Part shown: one piece after another, positions 1 to 11,432 of the stretch | Numbering within the stretch: the first letter of the stretch is position 1 | How the letters are laid out: the number at the start of each line of letters is the position of its first letter | Source: Wolfiporia cocos | Lineage: Eukaryota > Basidiomycota > Agaricomycetes > Polyporales > Phaeolaceae | Assembly (NCBI GenBank): GCA_029448655.1 | Contig: JACCLO010000005.1 | Span: forward strand, 2,914,001-2,978,000 | Direction of reading: 5' to 3' | DNA: 64,000 nucleotides | Notes under the pieces: generated by a model | What the model was told of the DNA's origin: nothing | The model's database searches: none | Seen by the model: only the letters and a program-made list of their open reading frames with translations | Made by a program: the position numbers and the translations under genes

Positions 1-1
1 G

Positions 2-2264
2 CTCCTCAAGGCGGACGAGCTCATCAAGTCGCGCGAGTCAGGTGAGCGCAGCGCAATCTACCGAACATGTATCCATCGAGGGCTCACGGTGCGAAGAGCT
101 GACGTTGACCTCCGCGCTGTGCAAGACGCTGTACCACGACAACATCACGCTCAAGGAGAAGCACGAGACCCTGCTCGCGCGCATCCCCGCCTCGCCCTCG
201 CATTCGCGCTCGCCGCCCGGCTCGCCCGCGCCCGCATTCGCCGGCTCTCCTACCGGCACGCCGCCCTCGTACGACCCCAGCCTGCCCGACACCGACGCCG
301 GGGACAGCTCCCCGCCGTCCGCGCGCAGGCCGCCCCGGCGGCGCGTCTCCGTGTCCCCGGCAGACCTCGTCGTGCTCGCGGACCAGAACGCGGAGCTGCT
401 TGACAAGCTCGAGCGGCTCGAGGCGGAGGCGGCGCACGCCGACCAGGCGGGGCGCCGCAAGCTGCGCAAGCTCGAGCGCGAGATCCAGAACCTGCGCGAC
501 GAGCTCGAGCAGACGCGCGCGAAGGAGGCGGAGCTCGAGCGCCAGGCGCGCAGTGCGCTCAGCAGGAGTGCGGGCGAGGTGCAGAGGCGGAGGGAGGAGA
601 GGGAGGCGCGCGTGAGGGTGCTCAAGGAGCGCGTGGGGTCGGCGAGCGAGTCCGATGCGGCGGTGGAGGAAGTGAGAGACTTTGCGCCGCCGCCGGAGCT
701 GCCGACGCGCTCGTTTTCGCTCAAGTTTACCTCGCCGCCGCTGCGTCGGGCTGAGGTTGCTGAACCTGCCCCGACGCTATCTAACCAATCAAATGGATCC
801 TCGTTCACTTCATCGACGAACCCATCGCGACCCAGCACGCCCCCGCAAGCGGCCGTGGAATCCGATGCGATCGTCTCACAGCTGCTGGCAAAAGTCCGCG
901 AGTTGGAGGAGACGAACGCGCAGATTAAAGAAGAGCAGCAACTCACCGAGGAGCGGCTGCGTTCTGCGCAGTTCGATGCAGAAAGCATCAAACGGATGTA
1001 CGAATGCCTGACGGGCACGTCTAATGTAGATCTGAACGCGGCACCCCAAGACGAGCTAGAAGGCACGCAGGATCCGTCCGGAGGAACCGTCAAGTTCAGC
1101 ATAATGCAACAGTCAATCCGAGAGGATGTCGGCAAGCTATTCGAGCATGGCGAGCCAGATAAGCTCTCCGAGGAAGTCGATGTGACGGAAGATGCCCATG
1201 GCACCACCCGCAGCGACGTCGCACACAACCCAATCTCCAGCCACAAGACGCGCAAGTCCGTCGTGGGACTCTTCAATTCGGGTCCTAGGTCCCGGGGGAA
1301 GGGCCGCTGGATGGAGCATCCGCGGAGGATGCTTCTTTCGCCATCGCGACCGCGAACACCAGAGGAGCAGGGGGATACAGAGCTGGGCGAGTTCGCGCCC
1401 TGGTCCGCGGCCGAGACGGACAACGGCGCACCCCCGTCGCCGCTGGGGAGTGGACTAAACACGCCACTGGAGGGCCCGGGCTTCGGCCATTCCTTAGGCA
1501 GTGAGCTCGGGAGCGAGTACGGGGACGACTGGGGCGCGACCGCGGAGAACCACCACCTGCGCACAAGCAGCCTGTACAATCTCGACGAGTTCAGCGGCCC
1601 GCGCGAGGGCGGTGTGTCGCCGAGCGCGAGCGAACTCCCGCTGTTCGTCTTCCCGTCGACGGGGGACGCCGTGTCCCTCGCCGCTGGCGCGGCGCCCGCA
1701 GGGAGCACCTGGGACCCCGGCGCGTCGACGCCGCCGCGCGCCCAGAGTCTGCAGCTCACGGTGGAGCCGCCGACGCCCGCGCTGGACAGCCTGACGCGGC
1801 CGGGCTCGCTGCGCGCGCACAGGCTGTCGCAGGTCGTGATGGCGCGCACGCACCGGTGGGTCGAGGGCCGCTTCTCGCCGCCGCCCGCGGGCGACGCGCC
1901 GCTGCGCCGGACGGCCGCGCGCATGCGGCGCCGGTCGACGCTCGACGCGAGCGTGACGATGGCGGACCTGTTCACGGACGAGTCGCGCCGGAGCGCGGGC
2001 TCGTCCGGTCGGCGCGGGCGCATACCGTCGTTCGAGCGCGAGGACGGCGGGGAGCGCGCGGTGCAGGTGCGCGCGGACGCATCGGGGGCCGTGGAGAGCG
2101 ATTGTGGGAAGAAGGAGGGATTGACTGGGTTCGTTATCGAGGTGTGGCTCTGGCTCCAGTTCGTGATCGTGATCATGCTCTTCCTGTGGACGATGGCGAA
2201 ACGCGGGCCGAAGAGCGTGCTTGTCGAGGCGGAGCGGCGGACCACTGCAGGTGGCCGCCCGTAG
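2..2264 (+). CDS. Coiled-coil, tail-anchored membrane protein (5' end outside window)
   Basis: The gene enters from the left edge. Exon 2-41 is joined to 97-2264 by an intron at 42-96; this join keeps one open frame, whereas the more obvious acceptor at 80 does not. The visible part is about 735 residues. It has heptad-like, Glu/Arg/Leu-rich helices (around 395-660 and 880-1010 in DNA), long Pro/Ser-rich disordered linkers, and a single hydrophobic stretch (LWLQFVIVIMLFLW) about 35 residues before the stop, followed by basic residues. This is the layout of a tail-anchored protein facing the cytosol, perhaps on ER or nuclear envelope. I do not recognise the family; the role is unknown. The long minus-strand frame opposite it is a composition shadow. 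Confidence 0.7.
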   Translation, partial: SSRRTSSSSRASQVSAAQSTEHVSIEGSRCEELTLTSALCKTLYHDNITLKEKHETLLARIPASPSHSRSPPGSPAPAFAGSPTGTPPSYDPSLPDTDAGDSSPPSARRPPRRRVSVSPADLVVLADQNAELLDKLERLEAEAAHADQAGRRKLRKLEREIQNLRDELEQTRAKEAELERQARSALSRSAGEVQRRREEREARVRVLKERVGSASESDAAVEEVRDFAPPPELPTRSFSLKFTSPPLRRAEVAEPAPTLSNQSNGSSFTSSTNPSRPSTPPQAAVESDAIVSQLLAKVRELEETNAQIKEEQQLTEERLRSAQFDAESIKRMYECLTGTSNVDLNAAPQDELEGTQDPSGGTVKFSIMQQSIREDVGKLFEHGEPDKLSEEVDVTEDAHGTTRSDVAHNPISSHKTRKSVVGLFNSGPRSRGKGRWMEHPRRMLLSPSRPRTPEEQGDTELGEFAPWSAAETDNGAPPSPLGSGLNTPLEGPGFGHSLGSELGSEYGDDWGATAENHHLRTSSLYNLDEFSGPREGGVSPSASELPLFVFPSTGDAVSLAAGAAPAGSTWDPGASTPPRAQSLQLTVEPPTPALDSLTRPGSLRAHRLSQVVMARTHRWVEGRFSPPPAGDAPLRRTAARMRRRSTLDASVTMADLFTDESRRSAGSSGRRGRIPSFEREDGGERAVQVRADASGAVESDCGKKEGLTGFVIEVWLWLQFVIVIMLFLWTMAKRGPKSVLVEAERRTTAGGRP

Positions 2265-2658
2265 GATCTCTGAGAAGACCGGCTGGATGGATGATCCCTG
2301 CATTGGATTGGATTTTGGTTGCGCACATTCAGGACAGGCCTGGTCGCATCATACACCCTCATTCAGACTACCCTACGTGCCGCATGTTCATCTTTACTGT
2401 GATATAGATCTTGTCTCTTGTCCGGCTGTGCGCGCGCGGAACGGCGTGGAAGGATCGAGACGATACGTGCGGCGAGAGCGTCGGGAGGGAACGCGCAGGA
2501 ACGCGTCCTCGACGCGTCCGGGACGCGATCACGTGTATCGCGTCTAAGCGGGCGGAGTCGGGAAGGGGACTGACGTCGTGTCGCCGCGAATCCAGTCTGG
2601 CGGGGACGGCGGTGAGCGTGGGCGTGCGTCATGGCGGGAAGCCGGGCCCTGCATCGTC

Positions 2659-2665
2659 TATATAT
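2659..2665 (+). promoter_or_regulatory. TATA box of Rcf2-like gene A
   Basis: TATATAT lies 87 bases upstream of the ATG at 2752, in an otherwise GC-rich 490-base gap after the preceding stop (2265-2751). Assigned by sequence and position only. Confidence 0.5.
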
Positions 2666-2751
2666 GAAGAGTGTTCTCATCCTGCCCTCATCTCTCTGTA
2701 AAACACAGCTCGCATTCGCATAGTCTACACGAAGTTCTGTGCTACACCACC

Positions 2752-3703
2752 ATGAAGGTCCGTGTTAGGCTCGCATGCGCACACGCACTAGCGCGCTGAT
2801 AACGGGGCGCACACCAGGTCGTGTCGAAGGAAGAGCAGGCGGCGCAGATGCGCGCCACGATCCAAGGCGGCGCGATGGGCCTCGCGAGCGGGCTCGCCGT
2901 CGCGCTGCCGACGTCGTACGTGCTCAACAAGCGGTGGGGGTACTACCGCGCGCTCCCGCCGTCGCTCAAGGCGTTCGGCGTCATCCTCGTCGCCGTCCCC
3001 GCGTTCGTCATATCGGCCGAGCACGCCGGCCTCCGCTACGAGAAGGAGCACTGGTGCGTCGCGCGTCCTCTTTCGCACCCGTGTCTAACCATGCCGACCG
3101 GCGCGGGCGCGCACAGGACGGACGTTGGCAAGCATGAGCTCGACGCGCAACAGGCGCGCGCACAGGCGCGCTGGGAGGCGATGTCGCTCGGGCAGAAGGC
3201 GCGCGACGTCGCGGCGCGGCACGAGTACGGCATCATCGGCGGCGCGTGGGCGGCGAGCATGCTCGGGGCGTTTGGGTGGATCATGCGCGACCCGTGAGTG
3301 CCCGTTCGCGCGCCGTCCGCGCCCCGCTTCCCTTGATACTGATGGCGTTGCCCCTTGCGTGCAGATACCAGACGCTGCCGCAGAAGGTGCGTGCCTGCGG
3401 CAGGTGGCGTGTGGCGCGGTGCTGATGCGGGCCCGCGTGGACGCGTGGACAGATTGTGCAGGCGCGGATGTGGGCGCAGGGGCTCACGATCGGCGTGCTG
3501 ATCGCGGCGGGCGCGCTCACGCATGCGCGGAGGGCGAGGGAGGTGGACGAGCTGGGCCACCGGCATGTTGTGAGTTGCTGTGGCATCGCAGCTTGGATGA
3601 GACGCTGACGGACTTGGTACAGGAGCCGGACCATTCGTGGCGGGACATTGTGGCGCAGGAAGAGCGCGAGGCGAGGCAGCGGGCGGCGCAGAAGCCGACG
3701 TAG
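2752..3703 (+). CDS. Rcf2-like HIG1-domain respiratory supercomplex factor (paralogue A)
   Basis: Six exons: 2752-2757, 2818-3053, 3117-3293, 3365-3386, 3453-3569 and 3623-3703, giving 212 residues. The first exon is only ATG-AAG. The N-terminal half has two hydrophobic segments. The C-terminal part carries the HIG1 signature (VQARMWAQGLTIG followed by a hydrophobic helix), preceded by a membrane segment ending GWIMRD. Rcf2 proteins sit in the mitochondrial inner membrane and tune cytochrome c oxidase and its supercomplexes with complex III. A paralogue with matching exon order lies at 11433-12250; aligning the two fixed the splice sites (for example the 22-base exon at 3365). The Rcf2 assignment rests on the HIG1 motif and overall layout; the exact orthologue name is inferred. 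Confidence 0.85.
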
Positions 3704-5102
3704 ATGGACGCCAGCAAGCCGCTCATATGCGAGACGTGGACGCATACATTGTACGATAGATCCAATCGATCTATGAGGATATCTTGCCTGCTTGCTATCA
3801 GACCGCGTGGGTCCGCGTGGACACCCCGGGAATTCCGGTATTTTGTCGATCGAGTCGTTGGAGGTGATAATCTGACCGGCAGTCGACTTGCATGCCATCT
3901 CATGGAGTTCGCAGCATCGGGTTGTCGGCTATAATGGTCAGTCACAGGGCACTGAGAGCAGTTGGCGTGGTACTAATTATCTATGTTCTCCATGCAGAAC
4001 CTGACTGCCCATGTCCAGACGTTCAGTAAGCTTCGGTGCACGAGATCAAAATGTGCGGAGGCCTCCGCTAGACAGTGATCAGTATTTGGGCTACCGGGAT
4101 CTCCGATAGAAGGTTGTTGGGGAACCAGCACCCCAGGTGCGCGAACACGAGGTGAACACGGAACTGTAATCTGCGTGTTCGGTCTCATCGCCACAGCGAC
4201 GTTCTTGCTGCGGTAAGAGTCTCGTGGACTGACACATCCGTGATACCTGGCCCTTGTAGAACAGCGGTGTTCGATTCGAGTGCGGTGATGGTGCAGCACC
4301 AATCTGATTAATGGCATTGCGCATTCCCATGAGCCGGCTGCCTCGCCTGAGCTGCACGACCGGCTCGCCGCTGGCAATACGTCCCGAGGGCATCCCCGGA
4401 GGGAAGACGATGCATGGGACGGTGATGGCGAGATTTTGACGGGTGTGCTGATTGGGCGGAAAGATGTCCGCGAGGTCATGAATCAGCCAGCGGGCAATTG
4501 GAGTCAGCCATTCAGTGGAGTGCACTATAAGGCAGAGTGTCAGGGAGAGATTCATTTGCGTCGGTACCGCTGAACATGTGATGCGGATGAGTATTGCGGA
4601 TGATGTAAGACAAACGCGGGAGCCTGGGCTTCCCAGCGGGCGGAGCTGGAATCTGCCCGGGACGACGCGGGTCCTGATCGCGTCGGGCTTGGCATCCTGC
4701 GAGAGCTGCGAACGACTTGCACTTGCGCAGAATTAGTTGTTGTTGTGCGTTGACCCCCAGCAACGCAGCCTGCTGCTGCGGCATCCACGACACACGCACG
4801 TTTTTCTGTTGTTTCATGCGCGGGTTTCGGAGGGGCAACGTCCGATCGCGGGTGGCGTTGCGCCGAAGGCTGCCGGCGGGGACGTGAGTTGATAATCCGC
4901 ATAAGCGCCGGGATGAGTGAGGAAAAGTATATCGGGGCGCGAGGGCTCTTCTGCCGCCTTCTGCTCTCGGTTCCGTCAAGCCTCTCCTCTCTCCCCGCAG
5001 AGCTCGTCGCGCAACACGCCCTCTTCGTCGTCTCGTCCGACGTCGTCCGACCTGCAGCCGCGCCCACTCAGCCCGGATCCCAGTCTCGGCAATTACCACG
5101 GC
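3704..5102. other. Intergenic stretch with weak minus-strand ORFs
   Basis: About 1.4 kb between two plus-strand genes. A minus-strand frame at 4091-4555 and an overlapping one at 3973-4479 are open but resemble no family I know, and lack a convincing splice-supported gene model. A TATA-like GTATAT near 4927 probably serves the next gene. A GTTCGATTC string near 4269 resembles a tRNA B box but has no matching stem. Confidence 0.4.
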
Positions 5103-6377
5103 ATGACGACGCGCCGTCTCTCAAGGTGGGTCGCACGATTTCTGAGTCCGCAGCGTGCCGTGCCCATCGGTCCATCCGCCAATTGCGTTTTTATCCTCTC
5201 CTGCGAATATAGCCCCCCGCGTCTCTCCTTTTCCTGAACCGTCGTCTTTTCTTTGTCCCTCATGCTCACCAAACCGCTCAGGTCCGTCTCCGTCGCCGCG
5301 TCGCTCTGCGGCGCCGTCTTCAACCTCGTCCTCGCCGTCCGGCTCCTCGCGCTCTGGCGCTCGCTCGGCTGGGAGTCCGAGAGCGAGTGGGAGGCCTCGG
5401 GCGACGTCTGGCGCGTCGACAGCGTCAAGATCATTTGGGGGCTCCTCTCCGCCTACTTTGCGGCCGCCGCGCTGGCGTGCTTCGTGGGCTTTGTCGGCCT
5501 CGTGAAGGTGGGCCCCTTGTCGTTCCCTGGCTGCCCGTGCCATGCCGGCTTACCGTGCTCCTCGGCGCCCGCCGCCTGCAGGCCGTCCCCTCATTTGTCC
5601 GCTTCTACCGCGACTACTCCGTTGCCGACTTTGCCTTCGTCGCCGTCGGCACCGTCGCGGCGAGCTATACGGCGTTCCGCTCGCCCTACGTACGCACCAC
5701 CGTGTGCGAGGAGGTCTCCCGCCACCCTGACCTCATGCGCGACATGGTCGAGATGGGCCTCAACCTCGAGAACTGCGAGCTCTGGTTCGAGCGCGCCGTC
5801 GTTGCGCTCGTAGGCGTCACGTTCATCCTCATTGTGATTCGGGTGAGTTGTTGTTGCCACGCGACGGTGCTGTCATTCCGAATACCCCGTCCCGTTCTGA
5901 TGTCGCTCGTCCGCGCAGCTTCACACGCTCATTGCGCTTTCGCGGCATTACCGCCACCTCCTGCGCGAGGCGTCTGTAGCGAGCAAGATGCAGATGGGCC
6001 TGCGTCCGCTTAACACGGACTCGCTGCACCGCATATACCTTCTCCCCACGCCGACGTCGCCGCCGAGCACGTCGTTCAACTTCAACAGCCTGGACGGCAC
6101 GATGCACGCGCGCTCCAACTCGGACAACATCGTCGTGTACGCCCCTGTGCCCGTGGGCGGCATGTCCGAGCAGGACGCGCGCAAGATGAATGCGACCGAG
6201 GCGTGGATCCCCTGCCGCGCAAGCGCCGACGTGCCCCGCGCACACTCACACCGGCATTCGCGCTCCGCGTCCGCGCACTCGCACCGTCACCGCGAGCGCA
6301 CGCCGGGCGCACGGAGGGAGAGCGCGGGGCCGTACGCACCGGTGGACGAGAAGGCAGAGTCGGGGCCGTTGTTGTGA
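5103..6377 (+). CDS. Four-helix integral membrane protein, uncharacterised
   Basis: Exons 5103-5125, 5282-5507, 5582-5842 and 5919-6377 give 322 residues. Four hydrophobic helices are visible, at about residues 9-31, 55-82, 95-115 and 150-172. A cytosolic-looking tail of about 150 residues follows, ending in a His/Arg/Ser-rich stretch (HSHRHSRSASAHSHRH). The 4-helix layout recalls tetraspanin-like fungal proteins, but the CCG motif of tetraspanins is absent, so I do not assign that family. The start at 5103 is the first ATG after the probable promoter and needs a 156-base first intron. An alternative ATG at 5262, inside that intron, would give an unspliced start with a similar short N-terminus. 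Confidence 0.7.
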
Positions 6378-7167
6378 GGCGCGCCGCGCTCGCTGTCCAT
6401 TAGTGTATTCTACCCGCCGCCGCCCCTGTCTACGTACCCGCCGCATGGGAACTGGACCGTGACGTCTCCGGATCGTAGTGTCGCCCTGGCCGCTGCATGC
6501 TCATGTGTCCCCACCACCGGTGCCAGACTGGTCTGCAATATTTATGCCCATCGCCCACGCCCCATTTGTCTGTAGCCCGTCAATCACGATTCATTTTCTG
6601 TATGTTGTGTGCCGGCCTGCCCCGCGCCGGCTGGATGTAGAATACGTCTCCATATGGTACATGCTGGCTGTGCATAGGATACCAGATAGAGTATGGATAC
6701 GATGTAATCTAAGGTCTAAATCGGTTTGCTCTCCTGACCTGAGTGGCCTCGATGGATATGCAGCCGATTGCATCTGTGTTCTAGCCCCTGCCTGATGCTG
6801 ATGCATCTCTCTGAACGCTCGCCGAAAAGTTGGGCGTCCTCCTGAGGTGCATTCCTCGCAGCAACGATTTCCTTGGCCTGGGTGAGCACTTGTCGTAGAC
6901 GGAAGCAGGCCCAGGCGGTTCGGATTCGGGCAGCATGTGCGCAGGCGTCGCCGTTTCGGAGCCTAGCATTCCCGTCTGGTCCGGCCTCGACTTTCTCCCG
7001 CCCACATATACTGACCGCCTCCCCGGTAGCTGCACCGCCGTCTGCAGAGCCCGCCGCCGCACGCACTATAAGCTCAGCAGCACCTGACCGCCGCAGCCAA
7101 TCCGTGCACTCGCGCCCACGCTCAAGACCGAGGCCCTCGCGCGGAGCCCGCAAAAATTAGCAGCACC
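6378..7167. other. Intergenic region, promoter of the Ofd1-like gene
   Basis: No supported gene. TATAAG at 7067-7072 lies about 100 bases upstream of the next ATG and is the probable TATA element. Short ORFs here have no recognisable content. Confidence 0.4.
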
Positions 7168-9218
7168 ATGGGCGGCACCCACGACCGCTCCCCGAGCCCC
7201 GCCGCAGAGGCACACGGCGACGGCGAGCCCGCGCTCGCGAAGAAGCTCAAGATGAGCCACATCTCGGGCGCGGACGGCGCAGCGGGGCTCTTCGCCGCGG
7301 ACCTCTTCGCGCCCGCGAACATCCACCGCCTGCACACCGAGTACGACCGCGCCGCGCCGTACAAGCACGTCGTCGTCGACAAGCTCTTCCAGGACGACCT
7401 CCTCCAGCGCGTCAAGGACGAGGCGCTCACGGAGCTCAGCTTCTCCGAGAAGGAGACGGACATATACAAGGTGCGTCCGCGCCCGCGTCCCCCGCCCCGC
7501 GCGCGCCGACGAGCCCGCCCCGCGCACAGGTGAAGCAGACGGGCGACCTCGCGTCGCTCTCGTACCTTAGCGCGCCGCAGCGCGCGCTGCTCCCGAACCT
7601 GCTCGCGCTGCGCGACGCGCTCTACTCGCCGACGTTCCGCGCGTTCCTGCGCGCGGTGACCGGCTGCGGGCCGCTCTCGGGCACGAAGCAGGACATGTCC
7701 GTCGTGTCCTACTCCGCGGGCTGCCACCTCCTCAACCACGACGACGTGATCGGCACGCGCCGCGTGTCGTACATCCTCTACATGCCCCTCCCGAACTACA
7801 TGGGCTGGCAGCGCGAGTGGGGCGGCGCGCTCGAGCTCTACCCCACGCGCGCGGGCGCGGACGGCGTGCCCGAGCCCGAGCCCGTCCCGAGCAGGAGCAT
7901 CCCGCCGAGCTGGAACCAGTTCATCTTCTTCGAGGTCCAGCCCGGCCAGAGCTTCCACTCTGTCGAGGAGGTCGTCGTCGGCGAGGGCGAGGACGGCCGC
8001 GAGCGCCTCAGCATCAGCGGCTGGTTCCACGCCGCGCAGCCGGGCGAGGAGGGGTACCAGCCGGAGAGCGCGCCCGAGGTCAAAAGCTCGCGCGAGCAGC
8101 TTGTGAGTGCACCTAGGCTCGGCGCTGCTGGTAGGCTCACCGCGCGGACCCCCGACCTATCTAGACGTCGACGTCGACGGACTTCAGATCGTATCCCGAC
8201 TCCGTCGACCCGCCCCTCCCCACCGAGCCCCTCTCGGAGTCCGACATCGCGTTCCTGTCTGAATTCCTCAATCCCGTGTATCTGCAGCCGCGCACGATGA
8301 AGGCGCTCGCGTCGCGCTTCGTCGAAGAATCCTCCCTCGAGCTCCACGACCTTCTCTGCGCGCCTCTCGCTGGCAAGCTCGAGTCTGGGCTGCGCGCAGA
8401 AGACGCCGCGGACGGGCTCGGCCCCGAACGCGCGACGCCGATCCCGCCGCACACGGCCGGGACGCAGGGGGCGTGGGCGCTGCGCGGGCCGCCGCACAAG
8501 TGGCGGTACTGCACGCTGCGCGGGCCCGCGGCGGGCGGGGCGCGCAGCCGCGCGGAGCCGCGCTGGGCGCACGACGCGCCCGCGGAGATCGTGCGCGCGC
8601 TGCAGGACGAGCTCTTCCCGAGCGCGCCGTTCCGCGCGTGGCTCGCGCGCGTGTCGCGCCTCCTCCCGCTGCGCTACGCCGCCGAGGCGCGCCGGTTCCG
8701 CCCCGGGCTCGACTACACGCTCGCGACGGGCGAGACGCGGGAGACGCGGCTCGACGTCGTGCTCGGGCTCACGCCGCAGGTGGGCGCGCCCGAGCAGGAC
8801 GACGGGGCAGAGGAGGAGCCGCAGGGATGGCAGACGGGCGAGTGGGGCGGCTGGGAGGTCGGTCGCTGGTGCCCCTTGCGGTCGTTGTTGTGTGCTGACG
8901 GTGTTTGCGCAGTGCTACATGGCCCCGCATGATGAGGAGGACGACCCGGCCGTCTACCGGGCCGGGTCGCACAAAACGTCCAACGGGCATGTCAACGGCG
9001 GCTCGGACCACATGGACGAGGGCGACGAGTCCGACGAGGAAGAGGACACCGGGACGCTGCTTACCGTGCAGCCGGGCTTCAACCGTCTTCTGCTTGTCCT
9101 GCGCGACGAGGGTGTGATGCGGTTCGTCAAGTACGTGTCGGCCGCGGCACAGGGCTCGCGGTGGGACGTCTGTGCCGAGTTCGAGATCGGGATGGTTCAA
9201 GAGGATCCTGACGAGTGA
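7168..9218 (+). CDS. ofd1: Ofd1/Tpa1-family prolyl hydroxylase (2-oxoglutarate Fe(II) oxygenase)
   Basis: Exons 7168-7470, 7530-8102, 8165-8857 and 8913-9218 give 624 residues. The N-terminal catalytic double-stranded beta-helix has the iron ligands H171-x-D173 (NHDDVIGTRR, the family signature) and H244 (SFHSVEEV). The 2-oxoglutarate-binding Arg is in RERLSISGW, residue 258 or 260. The C-terminal half is the degenerate second oxygenase-like domain of this family, interrupted by an acidic, low-complexity loop (DEGDESDEEED). Yeast Tpa1 and human OGFOD1 hydroxylate a proline of ribosomal protein uS12; fission yeast Ofd1 also controls SREBP turnover by oxygen. Nucleus and cytosol are expected. 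The ATG at 7168 has a good context (CACCATGG). Family call is firm; which role dominates here is not visible. Confidence 0.92.
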
Positions 9219-9447
9219 TCTCCCCTGAGGTATGTCCGCGGCACCCACGTAGAGCGTGCACGTACATGAACGTCCGCATGTACCCAAAGTATGTGTAAAT
9301 AATACTATAGTCCCATATATGCCGCGTACACGTTGTAGCAAATGTACCCTTGATGTATCTAGTCGTATCATAGTGCACGGCATCGGCGTGCATCCAGCCT
9401 CCGGCCACACACTCGAGATGAACTCTGTGGTAGTCTGTGGCACTGGA

Positions 9448-11032
9448 CTAGAACACAGTTTTAGTGCCTTGACTGGGCACGATGGCAACCGCCTCCCGCT
9501 TCGCGAGGGCCAGGGCCGCCCCAGGCGCCGCCCTGGGCCGCGGTGGCTTCCCACCCTTGCCGGGGGCGTCCCTGCCCTTCGTCCGCGCGCCCTCCGCCTC
9601 TTCGCGGCGCCGCCGCTTCGGCGGCTGCTCCGCGCCCTCTTGCTCCGCGCCCTCCTCGTCCACGCCCGCCTTGCGCTTCCGCCCCGCGTCCGACGGGCGA
9701 CTGCCCCGCCCCTTGGCGCCGTCGCGCGCGTGGGCGTAGTTCCCGCCGCGGCGCACGGCGTCGGGCGACGCGTACTCGACGACGAGCTTGCGCCCCTGGA
9801 GGAAGTGGTTCTTCGGGTTCGTGAGCACCGCGGTCGCGTGCTCCGTGCCTGTGAAGTCGATGAACGCCCACCTGGCGCGGGTGTTAGCGCGGGATGGCGG
9901 AAGTAAAGCGGTAGATGAGTAAGGTGCAGCAGCCAACTGTAGGCCCGGTATCGGTACACAGCCGCAGCTCGCCCCCTTGGCTCCGCGGGACCCAAACCGC
10001 GGAGCGGGGACGGGGCTGCCGGGCGAAGAGGAAGTGAGCACGATCGATATCACGCACCCTTTACACTTTCCGCTGTCCTCGAACGTGCCCATCCGCACCT
10101 TCCTGATCCACTTTGCGCCCTCGCCCTCCGCGTCCTCCCGCGCGGGCCTGTGCGAGTCAAGTAGCGCGCGGATACCCTCCTCTGTCGCCTCGAAACTGAG
10201 GTTGCCGAGGAAGAGCGTCGGGCCGGCGGGCTGCTTCTGCGCGGCGAGGATCCTCTGCGCCGTCCTGCTGTGTCCCGTAAGCCCGCCCTTGCCCTGCGAG
10301 GCGGACGCCTCTGCGCTGCTGGTCGGGCGTCCGGTGAAGTCGTCCCCTGTTCAGCGGCGGCTTGTAAGCCTGCACAACTGTCAGCAGCAGGGAGGCAGAA
10401 ACGAACCATCCTTGATCAGCAGCCTCCTCCCGTAGAGGTTCTTCTCGGACAGCGTAATCGCCACCGCCTTCGCGTCCGGCGTCGCAAAGTCCACATACGC
10501 AAACCTAAGCGCCGCCGCACGCGCACAATGAAAGCGTCAATGCGGTCAGCGCGCGGGCAGGCAAGCGAACGGACCCTCGGTTCTCCTTCATGCCGTCCCT
10601 CCCGCTGCCGAGCCTGAGGGGCATGTGCACGCGCGTGATCTCGCCGGCGCCGTCGAAGAACCTGCGCAGCGCGTCGGGCGTCGTCTTGAACGCGAGGTTC
10701 CCGACCCAGACCGAGTTCTGGCGGCGCGGGGCCTTTGCGGGCTCGTCTGCGGCCTGCTTGCCTTTGCCCTTGACATCGCCCTCGCTCGAGGGAGCTGTGC
10801 CGCCGCCGGCTGCCGCCTTCTGTTTCTTCTTCTTCTGCCTGCGCTGTTCGGCGTGTGAGAGGACTGGGACGTCGGGCTCTGGTTCCGCCTCGCTCGAAGC
10901 AGAGTTGGAGTCGCTGCTCTCAGACTCAGAGCTGCTGCTCTCGGAATCTAAGTCGTTCAATTCCGGGATCTGCGTGTGTTTCAGCTTTGTCTCTTCCTCA
11001 GAGTCAGACGCGCTGCTGGAGGAGGAGCTCAT
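9448..11032 (-). CDS. nop13: Nop13-like nucleolar RNA-binding protein with two RRMs
   Basis: Minus-strand exons 11032-10575, 10504-10407, 10346-10058 and 9871-9448 encode 422 residues. A Ser/Glu-rich acidic N-terminus is followed by a Lys-rich nuclear stretch and RRM1 (RNP2 SVWVGNLAF; RNP1 NRGFAYVDF, across the first splice). A linker leads to RRM2 (RNP2 TLFLGNLSF; RNP1 CKGWAFIDF, across the last splice). The C-terminus is very basic (PPKRRRR and later), typical of nucleolar localisation. Nop13 is found in yeast pre-ribosomal particles. Reading both RNP1 motifs across introns fixed the boundaries; the last intron (9872-10057, 186 bases) is longer than its neighbours. It ends 229 bases from the stop of the convergent ofd1. 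Confidence 0.88.
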
Positions 11033-11432
11033 GACGGTCGGCGAGATTCAGATGCCACAAGCGCCCGTGGAAAATTCAGACAGACGCCCACCGTTCGATT
11101 GACGATCGATCGCACCGTCAATCGGGATCGGGCATTGGCGCCCTTGGCGATTTTCCCTCACGATCCTCGATCCCAGCGTTGACGTTTCCTGTCCACTTTC
11201 ACAACAATACATTTGGAACTGAACAGGCTCGACACGAAAGGGAGGATTGATACATGATGGCATAAATATTAATGCAAGTGCAACGGTGTAGCGATATGAT
11301 CTAGGCGAACTGGTCCCAATCAACTCTACAGGCTGCATAGCCCCGAGATTACAGAACTCTGTAGGATAGGGGGAATCGTTGCGGGGCATTAGGTCGTCAA
11401 TGGCGATCTATACGATGGTGGACGGTCTATGC
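11033..11432. other. Intergenic region between nop13 start and Rcf2-like B stop
   Basis: About 400 bases, upstream of nop13 and downstream of the next minus-strand gene. No gene or clear core promoter motif seen. Confidence 0.4.

Noticed and set aside
38..2362. 774-codon open frame on the minus strand opposite the first gene
   Set aside because: GC-rich coding DNA often leaves the opposite strand open. The plus-strand frame has coiled coil, linker and membrane anchor logic and a splice-supported entry; the minus frame is Ser/Arg-rich without structure.
4262..4280. tRNA-like B box (GTTCGATTC)
   Set aside because: The flanking bases do not form a T stem and no A box lies at the right distance upstream.
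4512..5099. 195- and 171-codon minus-strand frames upstream of the four-helix gene
   Set aside because: Arg/Ala-rich, overlapping each other and the next gene's promoter; no splice or family support.
7122..8030. 302-codon minus-strand frame over the Ofd1-like gene
   Set aside because: It is antisense to exons with conserved iron-binding residues; its low-complexity Ala/Arg-rich content marks it as a shadow.
8769..9995. 408-codon minus-strand frame between ofd1 and nop13
   Set aside because: It runs antisense to the last ofd1 exons and out of frame through nop13; no family content.
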